Part shown: positions 1 to 7,457 of the stretch, one piece after another
Layout: every line of letters begins with the position of its first letter
Position numbering within the stretch: position 1 is the first letter of the stretch
DNA from: Faecalibacterium taiwanense
GTDB taxonomy: Bacteria > Bacillota > Clostridia > Oscillospirales > Ruminococcaceae
Length of the DNA stretch: 64,000 bases
Direction of reading: 5' to 3'
Assembly: GCF_036632915.2 (NCBI RefSeq)
Contig: NZ_CP155552.1
Coordinates: 1,922,001-1,986,000, forward strand
Translations under genes and position numbers: made by a program
The notes under the pieces: model-generated
The model's input: only the letters and a program-made list of their open reading frames with translations
Told to the model about the DNA's origin: nothing
Databases searched by the model: none

Positions 1-56
1 TTGAGAAAAACCTCAGGCAGCACCTGCGCATCTACCAGATAAAAGCGGCGTTCCAA
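1..56 (-). CDS. ACT-domain protein, PheB/UPF0735-like (N-terminus only, cut by window edge)
   Basis: Reading leftward from a TTG at 56, the 18 visible codons give LERRFYLVDAQVLPEVFL. This is the typical beginning of UPF0735/PheB ACT-domain proteins, which open with a short basic stretch, FYLV and VLPE. The Shine-Dalgarno sequence AGGTG lies about 6 nt upstream of the TTG, and a promoter sits at 96-124. ACT domains bind amino acids, and members of this family are thought to regulate amino-acid metabolism. Only the first 18 residues are present, so the family call rests on that opening motif. Confidence 0.5.
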   Translation of the reverse strand, partial: MERRFYLVDAQVLPEVFL

Positions 57-95
57 CTTGTTCACCTCACAAACACAAGTGTTCTTGCAGTGAAT

Positions 96-124
96 ATAAT
101 AGCATCCGGCCCCCTGCAATGCAA
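96..124 (-). promoter_or_regulatory. Promoter for the ACT-domain gene
   Basis: On the minus strand, TTGCAT (124-119) and an extended -10 TGCTATTAT (hexamer 101-96) are separated by 17 bp. The start codon follows about 40 nt downstream. The spacer overlaps an inverted repeat (GCATCCG 102-108 with CGGATGC 130-136) that could also terminate plus-strand transcripts, because it is followed by five T. Confidence 0.5.
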
Positions 125-245
125 GAGGTCGGATGCGTTTTTGTCAGATTATCCAGTTTTGCTGCGGCAAGCGCGGTATTTCCTTGCCGGATTCACTCCG
201 CGCCGGTGCCGATAGTACGCCTTTTGTCCTTCATATGGCTACAGA

Positions 246-2771
246 TCAGTCTGTATCCTGATTACCTGTATCCGCAGGAATGACAGCCTGCTCCGGTGCC
301 GCAGTCTCCGCAGGTGCAGCCGCTGCAGGAGCTGCTGCATGGGAGTAGTTGCAGGTACCAGGCAGATCATCGGCGCGGTAGTAGCCCACGGCGGTGCTGG
401 GGCAGGAGCCGCCTGCCAGCAGGCCGCTCTGGGTGCAGTAGCGGCGCTCCACCACACCGGCAGAGGTCGGGAATGCCTTATACGGCAGGTTTGCCTGCAC
501 CTGTTCCATCAGGGCCTTCCACGCCATAACACAGGTACGGGTCTTGGCCTGCTGCTTACCCAGCGTCTTGGTCATATCATAGGGTGCATCGTAGCCCCAC
601 CACACGGCGGTAACGTAGTACGGCGTGCCGCCCACGAACCACAGATCCTTTTCGTCGCTGGCGGTACCGGTCTTGCCAAAGGCTTCCATGCCGTTGGAGT
701 TGGGGTAGCGGCCGCCGGCGGTGCCCACGCTGGAGTACAGAACGTTCTTCAGCAGGCGGTTCATCACATAAGCGGTATCCGGGGTCAGGGCCTGATAGCT
801 GGTGGAGTTGTTCTCCAGATAGATATTGCCGTCACGGTCCAGCACGCGGGTATACAGGTGCGGGGTGGTGTACTGGCCATCGTAGAAGATCTGGAACGCA
901 GCTGCCAGCGCCGTGGGCGTAACGCCATGAGTCTGACTGCCCATAACCATCTGCGCCAGACCCACATCGTTTACCGGGTCCAGCGTGTTCAGCTGCAGGG
1001 TGTTGTACACAAAATTGAAGATGTTGCTTGCGCCCACCAGATCACCCACACGCACCGCAATGGTGTTCAGCGAGCGGGCCAGACCGTTCCACAGCGGCAC
1101 ATCACTGTTGTCGCCGTAGTTGCCGCCATAGTTACGGGGCCAGCTGCGCCATGCGTTGGGATAAGCGCGCAGCTGCTTGTCGGAAAGGCCCATCAGGCCG
1201 TTCTTGCGGCAGTAATCCTCATCGCGGATCACCATATCCTGCTTCTGATACAAGGGCGAGTTGTTGAGCATGGTGGACCAGTTCACCAGACCATACTCTA
1301 CACCCAGTGCATACGCACCGATAGGCTTGATGGTAGAACCCGTCTGACGAGTGACACTGTAGGCACGGTTCAGCGAGAGGCTCTTGTTCTTTTCGCCCAG
1401 ACCACCCACAATGGCGATCACATTGCCGTCATAGTCCAGCGTGACCATGGCTGCCTGAGTACGCACATTGCGGTAATAGTAAACGGTACCGTCGTCGCCG
1501 GTGCGGGTCTTGGGCGTACCGTCCTCGTTCATCACCTGTACATCGTCGTCCGAGATGGAGGTCACCTCTTCCTCATGCCAGCCGGCCGGGAAGTAGGCAT
1601 CATCCGTGTTGAGCATCAGGTTTTCCATGGCGGACTGCGCCTTGGTGTTCACAGTCGACTCAACGGTAAAGCCGCCGGTGTACAGCAGCTTCTGTGCCTC
1701 GGATTCCGAAATGTTTTCCTTGTCCATAATGTCCTGCACCAGCTCGGTGAACAGTGCATCGGTAAAGTAAGAGGTAACGGAAGAATTCTTCTTGGTATCC
1801 TCTTCCTCGGCCAGTACCAGCGGCTGGGCCGCTGCGTTGCGGTAGTCCTCTTCGCTGATCACGCCCTGCTGCCACATGTTGTACATGAGGAAGTTACGGC
1901 GGTTGATCAGGTTTTCGGGGTTGGTGTAGGGGTTATAGTTGGTGGGGTTTTTGGTGATGGACGCAATGGTCGCACACTCCCACAGGGTCAGCTGGCTGAC
2001 ATCCTTATTAAAGTATTCGTTGGCCGCAGTCTGCACGCCCTGAATGGTGCCGGTAAAGCTGATGGTGTTCAGGTACGCTTCCAGAATGGTCTCCTTGGAA
2101 TAGCTGCGGCTCAGGCAGAGGGCGCGGTAGATCTCGCGCAGCTTGCGCAGTGCGCCTTCAATGCCGCTGGCGCTCTTGTCGTCGGTCAGGTTCTTGATCA
2201 GCTGCTGCTCCAGCGTGGATGCACCCTGCTTGGAGCTGTAGATGGGCAGCAGGTATTCGTTGACCATTGCGCCGATGGTGCGCTTGAAGTTGACGCCGGG
2301 CTCGTTGTAAAAGTCCTTATCCTCGGTGCAGATGAACGCATACTGCAGGTTCGTGGGGATCTGCTCCAGATCCGCCCACACGCGGTGGCTGTTGGAAGAG
2401 CGCAGCGTGGCATACTCCACCTGTGCACCGGTGTCCGGGTCGGTGGCCATCACCACACTGGACTGGCTCAGCTCAATGTTGTCCAGATCCAGCAGGTCGC
2501 CGTCGTTGGCGGTAGCCTGCACCACGTAATACACAGCACCCACTGCCACCAGACTGCCTGCCATGATGCCCAGACAAATCAGTGTAGCAATGGTTCGGCC
2601 AATGAAGCGCAGAATGGGATGTCTGCCCTTTTCACAGGGTTCCTTTGGTTCTTTGGGTTCCCGGCCGCGTCTGGGTCCCGGCTGGGACTCCCGGCGGCTG
2701 TTGCTCACATTTACCTTCCGCCCCGCCGGTGCCGGGGAATGCCCCTCACCGGCACGGTTGATCTTTCTCAT
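246..2771 (-). CDS. Class A penicillin-binding protein (transglycosylase/transpeptidase)
   Basis: Bifunctional peptidoglycan synthase of the PBP1A/PonA type (841 aa). It has a basic, proline-rich cytoplasmic tail (about 1-50), one membrane anchor (about 55-84), a GT51 glycosyltransferase domain with EDKDF (150-154) and GASTLEQQLIKN (183-194), and a transpeptidase domain. The transpeptidase carries the three penicillin-binding motifs STIK (S479 nucleophile), SLN (567-569) and KTG (700-702). The C-terminus ends in a low-complexity Ala/Pro/Glu tail after residue 800. It would polymerise lipid II strands and cross-link them outside the membrane. The gene stands alone and diverges from the BofC-like gene. 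The only clear Shine-Dalgarno (AGGAGG) lies 17 nt upstream of the ATG, which is unusually far. Confidence 0.95.
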   Translation of the reverse strand: MRKINRAGEGHSPAPAGRKVNVSNSRRESQPGPRRGREPKEPKEPCEKGRHPILRFIGRTIATLICLGIMAGSLVAVGAVYYVVQATANDGDLLDLDNIELSQSSVVMATDPDTGAQVEYATLRSSNSHRVWADLEQIPTNLQYAFICTEDKDFYNEPGVNFKRTIGAMVNEYLLPIYSSKQGASTLEQQLIKNLTDDKSASGIEGALRKLREIYRALCLSRSYSKETILEAYLNTISFTGTIQGVQTAANEYFNKDVSQLTLWECATIASITKNPTNYNPYTNPENLINRRNFLMYNMWQQGVISEEDYRNAAAQPLVLAEEEDTKKNSSVTSYFTDALFTELVQDIMDKENISESEAQKLLYTGGFTVESTVNTKAQSAMENLMLNTDDAYFPAGWHEEEVTSISDDDVQVMNEDGTPKTRTGDDGTVYYYRNVRTQAAMVTLDYDGNVIAIVGGLGEKNKSLSLNRAYSVTRQTGSTIKPIGAYALGVEYGLVNWSTMLNNSPLYQKQDMVIRDEDYCRKNGLMGLSDKQLRAYPNAWRSWPRNYGGNYGDNSDVPLWNGLARSLNTIAVRVGDLVGASNIFNFVYNTLQLNTLDPVNDVGLAQMVMGSQTHGVTPTALAAAFQIFYDGQYTTPHLYTRVLDRDGNIYLENNSTSYQALTPDTAYVMNRLLKNVLYSSVGTAGGRYPNSNGMEAFGKTGTASDEKDLWFVGGTPYYVTAVWWGYDAPYDMTKTLGKQQAKTRTCVMAWKALMEQVQANLPYKAFPTSAGVVERRYCTQSGLLAGGSCPSTAVGYYRADDLPGTCNYSHAAAPAAAAPAETAAPEQAVIPADTGNQDTD

Positions 2772-3040
2772 ATCGGAGATAGAAATCGCCTCCTAACATT
2801 CAGGCTGCTTTTTCAGCGCCATGCGCTGGTACTTTTCCATCAAAGCGCACAGAACTGCACGCAATACCATATTATAGCACGTGCACAGAACGCGGGCAAG
2901 AACCAATCTTCGGCCCTGATAGGTCTAATCATCTGTAGTATAACACAATCTGCCGGACAAAGCACAGCATTCCCGTGTGAAAATTGACTGTGCCCCCTTG
3001 TTTTGGGGCATACTTCAGCCGGAAAGGAGCGTGTTTCTCC

Positions 3041-3415
3041 ATGCGCAAACTGTGCACCTGCCTGTTCTACGGGCTGTGCGTATTCACCATCGTGTTCAGC
3101 CTGTTCTGGATGGCCCTGCCCAAGCTCAGCCTTCCGGTGCCCGACCCCGGCAGCGAAGCACCGCCTTCCTCCGCAGCAGACCTTGCCGCACAGGCCATGC
3201 CGGAGCTTGCTGCCCAGAGCTACCGCCTGTGCGACAAAGGCGGGCGCGTGGCCGTTTACCGCTGCGGCACCAATGGCCAGCCGGATGTGCTTGTCACCGT
3301 CACCGGCATCTACACCAATCTTCTGCCGGAGAACGATGCCGTGCGCATCAAGCGCGGTGTGACCGTGTACAGCGAACGGGAACTGGACCTGCTGCTGGAA
3401 GATCTGGGCGGTTGA
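3041..3415 (+). CDS. Small membrane-anchored protein with BofC C-terminal-like domain
   Basis: A 124-residue protein with an N-terminal membrane segment (about residues 4-26), a short Pro/Ser/Ala linker, then a compact domain from about residue 60. The end of that domain, with LPENDAVRIKRGVTVYSE followed by ELDLLLEDL, resembles the BofC C-terminal pattern (LP..D...L..GI.V.S..EL..LLED). BofC-like domains face the extracytoplasmic side and in sporulating relatives modulate a signalling protease. That role is not shown here. The ATG at 3041 was chosen over an earlier in-frame ATG at 2984 because GGAAAGGAG precedes it at a good distance. It is divergent from the penicillin-binding protein gene. 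Confidence 0.65.
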   Translation: MRKLCTCLFYGLCVFTIVFSLFWMALPKLSLPVPDPGSEAPPSSAADLAAQAMPELAAQSYRLCDKGGRVAVYRCGTNGQPDVLVTVTGIYTNLLPENDAVRIKRGVTVYSERELDLLLEDLGG

Positions 3416-3546
3416 GTGCAGAATGCTCAATTTTTATCTACTTTTACTGATTATTTTTATTGACATCCCGATGTAAAAATTATATAATGATAATAGAAGT
3501 AAAGTTTTTAACCGCCTGCAGCGATCATAAAAGGAAGTGCTTCCTC

Positions 3547-3717
3547 ATGTCAGAACAGATCACCCTCCATTACCAGTGCCGTCTTTGCGGCAAGCAGCTG
3601 GACCGCGGTATCCACCTCGGCCCGCCCAGCCCCGGCACCTGCAGCAAAGCCGCCAAGGTGGACGGCTTTCACGGGCCGCACCGCTGGGTCATTGTCTCTT
3701 TGCCCAAAAGTGCCTGA
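3547..3717 (+). CDS. Small Cys-containing hypothetical protein (56 aa)
   Basis: A short ORF preceded by AAAGGAAG and followed by a strong terminator at 3741-3776, so it has complete gene signals. The protein has a CRLCGK (C-x2-C) knuckle near residue 11, a third Cys near residue 32 and several His residues. This could form a half zinc ribbon, but the fourth ligand is not obvious. I do not recognise the family. An AT-rich region with a possible TATAAT at 3482-3487 lies upstream. Confidence 0.55.
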   Translation: MSEQITLHYQCRLCGKQLDRGIHLGPPSPGTCSKAAKVDGFHGPHRWVIVSLPKSA

Positions 3718-3740
3718 GCACTCCATTTCACTGTGATGCA

Positions 3741-3776
3741 AAAAGGACCTCCGGATGCTTCTCCGGAGGTCCTTTT
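3741..3776. terminator. Bidirectional Rho-independent terminator
   Basis: A perfect 15-bp inverted repeat (3741-3755 with 3762-3776) has a 6-nt loop, an A run on the left arm and a T run on the right arm. It sits between the convergent small Cys protein gene and the Na/Pi cotransporter gene and can serve both. Confidence 0.9.
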
Positions 3777-3787
3777 CTCATTCAGGT

Positions 3788-5566
3788 TCAGGCTTCCATT
3801 TCTTCCAGCGGAACAAGGTAGGCCTTGCGGCACTCCTCGTATTCCAGCATGTAGTCCTTGGTGGGGTTGTGGTGCATGATGCTCTTGAGGGTGTGGGAGT
3901 CGTAGTCCTCGCCGGCATCCATGCCGATCAGGCGGGCAGCAACGTTGGAGCAGTGATCCGAGATACGCTCTGCATTGTTCAGCACATCCAGGAACACGAC
4001 ACCCGTATCAATGGAGCACACGCCGTCCTTCAGGCGCAGGATGTGCTGGTCGCGCAGGCGCTCCGCCATCACATCGATCACCTCTTCCAGCGGTTCCACC
4101 TGAGCCGCCAGACGCATATCGCTGTTTTCAAAGGCATCGTTGGTCAGGTTCAGGATGCGGTTCAGCGCATTCTCCAGCAGCTGCAGCTCCTTGGTGGCGT
4201 TTTCACTGAAGGACGCTTCCTTTTCCTGCAATTCTTCTGCCTTTTCCATAATGTTCACCGCATAGTCGCCGATGCGCTCGAACTCGGTAACAAAATTCAG
4301 CAGTTCGGTCACAGTGTGGCTCTCATCGTCGCCCAGCTCCTGATCGGTCATCTTGATCAGATAGTTGGAGATTGCCACCTCCATGCGGTCGATCAGGTTT
4401 TCACGCACCCGGATGGCGCTGACGGTATCCTCGTCCATCTTCAGCAGCAGCGGTGCAGCCAGATTCACATTGCGGGCAGCACGGCGGGACATCTTGATCA
4501 CAGCGCTCTTAGCCTGCTGCAGGGCCACAGCCGGGCTTTTGAACAGGCGCTCGTCCAGCACCGGCATGCTCAGCTCCTGTGCTTCCTCGGCGCTGTCCGG
4601 CACAGTGAGCAGTGCCAGCTTGGACAGCACACCGCTGCACGGCAGGAACAGCAGCATGGCGCACACGCTGGAAAGGGTGTGGATGTTTGCAATGGTGCTC
4701 TTGTTCATCACGTCGTTCCACATGGGGATGCCAACGGTGAACTGCACCGCATACACCAGTGCCAGCAGGATCACGCTGCCAATGATGTTGAAGTACAGAT
4801 GGATCAGTGCAGCGCGCTTGCCGTCCTTGGAGGAGCCGCCAATGGTGAGCAGCGGCGTAAAGGCCGTGCCGATGTGTGCGCCCAGAATAATGGGGATGGC
4901 AGAGCTGAAGGTGACCAGACCCGTGCTGGACAGTGCCTGCAGGATACCCACCGATGCCGAGGAGGACTGGATGATCACCGTGACCACCACGCCCACCAGA
5001 ATGCCCAGAACGGGATTCGTCATGGTAACGAACAGATTCTGGAACACGGCGCTCTCACGCAGAGGAGCCACACCGGTGTCCATCAGGCTCATGCCGGTAA
5101 ACAGGATGCCGAAGCCCAGCATGATCTGGCCGATGTTCTTCCTTTTAGCGCTGCGCAGGAACACATAAAAAATGCAGCCGATAAACGCCACCACGGGCGC
5201 AAAGGTCTTGGGCTGGATCAGTGTCAGCCAGAGACTGTCACCGGAGATATCCGCCATGCGGATCAGCTGGCCGGTAACAGTGGTACCAATGTTTGCACCC
5301 ATAATGACGCCTACCGACTGCGTAAGGGTCATGATGCCGGAGTTTACCAGACCGACACAAATAACGACCGTGCCGGCCGAGGACTGGATGACACCCGTGA
5401 TGAGGGTGCCAAAAATAACGCCCTTGAGCGTTGAGGAGGTCAGCTTTTGCAGCACGCCCTGCATTTTGCCGCCGGCCAGTTTTTCCAGACCAGCGCCCAT
5501 AATGGACATGCCGTACAGAAACAGCGCAATTCCACCCAACAGAGAGGTAATGTGTGTGATATCCAT
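3788..5566 (-). CDS. Na/Pi cotransporter family protein with PhoU-like C-terminal domain
   Basis: A 592-residue protein of the NptA/YjbB type. The N-terminal half (to about residue 310) is hydrophobic with the paired Na/Pi-cotransporter repeats, seen as glycine-rich QSSAGTVV and QSSSASVG segments about 115 residues apart. The C-terminal half (about 340-570) is a helical, charged PhoU-like domain. It should import inorganic phosphate with sodium across the cytoplasmic membrane, and the PhoU-like part probably modulates it. The ATG at 5566 (MDITHITSLLGG) is preferred over longer in-frame extensions because TTAGGAG lies just upstream. No pst or pho genes are adjacent. Confidence 0.9.
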   Translation of the reverse strand: MDITHITSLLGGIALFLYGMSIMGAGLEKLAGGKMQGVLQKLTSSTLKGVIFGTLITGVIQSSAGTVVICVGLVNSGIMTLTQSVGVIMGANIGTTVTGQLIRMADISGDSLWLTLIQPKTFAPVVAFIGCIFYVFLRSAKRKNIGQIMLGFGILFTGMSLMDTGVAPLRESAVFQNLFVTMTNPVLGILVGVVVTVIIQSSSASVGILQALSSTGLVTFSSAIPIILGAHIGTAFTPLLTIGGSSKDGKRAALIHLYFNIIGSVILLALVYAVQFTVGIPMWNDVMNKSTIANIHTLSSVCAMLLFLPCSGVLSKLALLTVPDSAEEAQELSMPVLDERLFKSPAVALQQAKSAVIKMSRRAARNVNLAAPLLLKMDEDTVSAIRVRENLIDRMEVAISNYLIKMTDQELGDDESHTVTELLNFVTEFERIGDYAVNIMEKAEELQEKEASFSENATKELQLLENALNRILNLTNDAFENSDMRLAAQVEPLEEVIDVMAERLRDQHILRLKDGVCSIDTGVVFLDVLNNAERISDHCSNVAARLIGMDAGEDYDSHTLKSIMHHNPTKDYMLEYEECRKAYLVPLEEMEA

Positions 5567-5865
5567 AACGATACTCCTAAAAATGATCTTCCTTTTGATC
5601 CTTGTACATCTGCCCTGCCCGCACACCGGGCCTGCTTGATCCGGCAGATGCTGCGGCCTGCCGCTCTGCTGCGCAGAACGGCGCACAATGACCGCGCTTG
5701 GATCTATTATATCATTTTTTATCCTGTCACAACAAGGTTTATTTTACAAGAAAATCACTTTTTCTACACATTTTTCCGTCTCTTAATGAATTCGTGCTCT
5801 TTCCTTTTCAATTATTTTACATCAATTTTACATTTGCACCGAAGTCCCTGTCTGTTTGCGGGCGC

Positions 5866-5982
5866 TTACTCTGCCAGTTCTTCCATTGCTTCCCGCACCG
5901 TATCGGCCGAAAACAGGAACACTCCGCTGCCGGTGTATACTTCCACATGGCTTCCAACATAACGCAGTTCAAAATCTTTCAT
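5866..5982 (-). CDS. Very small hypothetical protein (38 aa)
   Basis: An ATG at 5982 is preceded by AGGAGG at ideal spacing (AGGAGGGAACACGG then ATG) and opens a 38-codon frame ending in TAA. The peptide starts MKDFELRYVGSHVEVY and ends with SADTVREAMEELAE. It looks like a beta-hairpin followed by an acidic amphipathic helix and has no membrane segment. Function unknown. The near-perfect ribosome binding site and the balanced composition argue for a real gene. It lies between the CBS-domain gene and the phosphate transporter gene, all on the minus strand. Confidence 0.6.
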   Translation of the reverse strand: MKDFELRYVGSHVEVYTGSGVFLFSADTVREAMEELAE

Positions 5983-6096
5983 CCGTGTTCCCTCCTGTAT
6001 CTCGTTTTTTGCAGCTTTTCAGAACGTTTTTGTTCCATGGCTGTATTATCGCACACAGCAGGTACTATAAATCGGATTTTCAACGCATTTTGCAGA

Positions 6097-6135
6097 CAAA
6101 AAGCCGCCCGGCTTCAGATGCGGAACCGGGCGGCT
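6097..6135 (-). terminator. Terminator of the CBS-domain gene
   Basis: On the minus strand, AGCCGCCCGG (6135-6126) pairs with CCGGGCGGCT (6111-6102), followed by five T. It lies about 20 bp after the CBS gene stop codon. Confidence 0.85.
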
Positions 6136-6154
6136 GGCCACCTATTTATATCGT

Positions 6155-6607
6155 TCAATGCACAGCGGCATATTCCGGGATGCGCTGCTCATGGGCCTGC
6201 TGCTCTGTGCGGGCCTTCTCATAGCAGTAACGGATGATCGCCTGCCTGCGCACGATGCCAATGAAGATGCCGCGGTCATCCACAACCGGCACAAAGTTCT
6301 GGTTCATGGCCGCTTCGATCAGCTGATCCATGCTGGTGGTCACGGTGACAGCCTTGTAGTCGCGCTTGTGCGGGAAGGCCGAAATGGGGACATCCTCAGC
6401 CGCTTCCAGATCCAGACCATGGAACTTTTTCAGCCCCCAGAGAATGTCTCCCTCGGTCAGGGTGCCCACATATTTTCCCTGCCGGTTGAGCACCGGAATG
6501 GACGCGTAGCGGTTATTCTCCCACTTTTCCAGCGTCTGCCGAAGGGTGAAATCGTCGTAAACATACATCAGATCCTGCTTGGGTGAAAGGAAAAACAGAA
6601 TATTCAT
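6155..6607 (-). CDS. Tandem CBS-domain protein
   Basis: A 150-residue protein made almost wholly of two CBS motifs, each with a conserved core: SIPVLNRQGKYVGTLTEGDI in the first half and FVPVVDDRGIFIGIVRRQAI in the second. Such stand-alone CBS pairs bind adenine nucleotides and act as energy or second-messenger sensors for a partner that cannot be named here. The ATG at 6607 is used because TTTAGGAGC precedes it. A longer frame to 6670 has no ribosome site. The gene is monocistronic with its own terminator. Confidence 0.85.
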   Translation of the reverse strand: MNILFFLSPKQDLMYVYDDFTLRQTLEKWENNRYASIPVLNRQGKYVGTLTEGDILWGLKKFHGLDLEAAEDVPISAFPHKRDYKAVTVTTSMDQLIEAAMNQNFVPVVDDRGIFIGIVRRQAIIRYCYEKARTEQQAHEQRIPEYAAVH

Positions 6608-7046
6608 GACAACAGCTCCTAAACATTGTTCCACGCGCCGTGCGCAAAAAATAACGCAGTTCATCCGCACAAGCGGGACCCTGCGCCGCAGTCCCTATCC
6701 TTGTTTCTATTTTAGCACTTTTTAATAGTCGGATAAAGAGTTATCACCCACCTTTTATATTTTTTTAACAGATTGTTTGCTTTCTTTCGTCATACTTTCG
6801 GTTTTGATAAAAAGCAACCAGCGTCCGTTATGCTATCACCTTCCCGGTGCGAAGCCGCCCGAACCATGCTGTCAATGCAGAAACCTGCGCAAAAAGTTGA
6901 TATACCAGCATTTTGCGCTGTACAAGCGCGCCCCAAAGTTGTATAATAATGTGGGTGTTTCTCGGCGCAGTATGTGTATCTGTCCGCCGCTGCGCCCCAG
7001 ACCTTGAATGTGTTTTATGAAAATAACATAAAGGAGCAGAGCGACT
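6608..7046. other. Intergenic region upstream of the Asp23 gene
   Basis: This 439-bp stretch separates the divergent CBS and Asp23 genes. I see no coding frame with a ribosome site. A TATAAT at 6942-6947, with TGTACA 17 bp upstream (6919-6924), is a possible promoter for the Asp23-FakA operon and would give a leader of about 90 nt. The rpmB gene that often lies here in relatives is absent. Confidence 0.4.
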
Positions 7047-7397
7047 ATGATCACTTCCCGTTTCCCTCTGGGGGATGTCAGCTTTACGTCCGGGTATTTT
7101 GCTACTCTGGTAGGTGAAGCAGCCAAACAGTGTTACGGTGTTGCCGCAATGGCACCCCGTGATATGACCGATGCCGTCAGAAGCATGGTGCACGGTTCTG
7201 ATTACCCGGAAAAGGGTGTCCGTGTCACGCAGGAGGATGGTCGTCTGGTGATCGAACTGCACATTGCAGTGAGCTATGGCTTGAACATTTCTACCGCCGC
7301 ACGCAGCATCTCTCACCGCGTCAAGGACGAGGTGGAGCAGGCTACCGGCCTGAAGGTTGCCCGCGTTGTGGTTTCGGTAGACGATGTGATCGCCTGA
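7047..7397 (+). CDS. Asp23/Gls24 (YloU) family protein
   Basis: A 116-residue protein of the Asp23/Gls24/YloU family. A compact alpha/beta domain has the typical segment GVRVTQEDGRLVIELHIAVSYG-like (about 55-77), then a helix ending in V(D/S)VDDV-like sequence near the C-terminus. Family members are abundant envelope-associated proteins linked to alkaline or envelope stress. AAAGGAG precedes the ATG. The gene lies 60 bp upstream of the DAK2 gene, the widely conserved yloU-yloV arrangement, so the two are probably co-transcribed. Confidence 0.92.
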   Translation: MITSRFPLGDVSFTSGYFATLVGEAAKQCYGVAAMAPRDMTDAVRSMVHGSDYPEKGVRVTQEDGRLVIELHIAVSYGLNISTAARSISHRVKDEVEQATGLKVARVVVSVDDVIA

Positions 7398-7457
7398 TTT
7401 TTGTTGGTTCATCCGAATGCGCCGGGCTTTTCCGGCAAGTACAAGGAGTAAAAAAGA

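Noticed and set aside
102..142. Plus-strand terminator at the left edge
   Set aside because: The hairpin plus T run looks like one, but no plus-strand gene is seen upstream, and it overlaps the promoter spacer of the minus-strand gene. It cannot be assigned.
339..2987. Very long plus-strand frame antisense to the penicillin-binding protein gene
   Set aside because: It mirrors the codon bias of the true gene, has no ribosome site and encodes His/Gln/Val-rich low-plausibility sequence. Similar antisense frames lie over typA, polC, murA, fbp and others.
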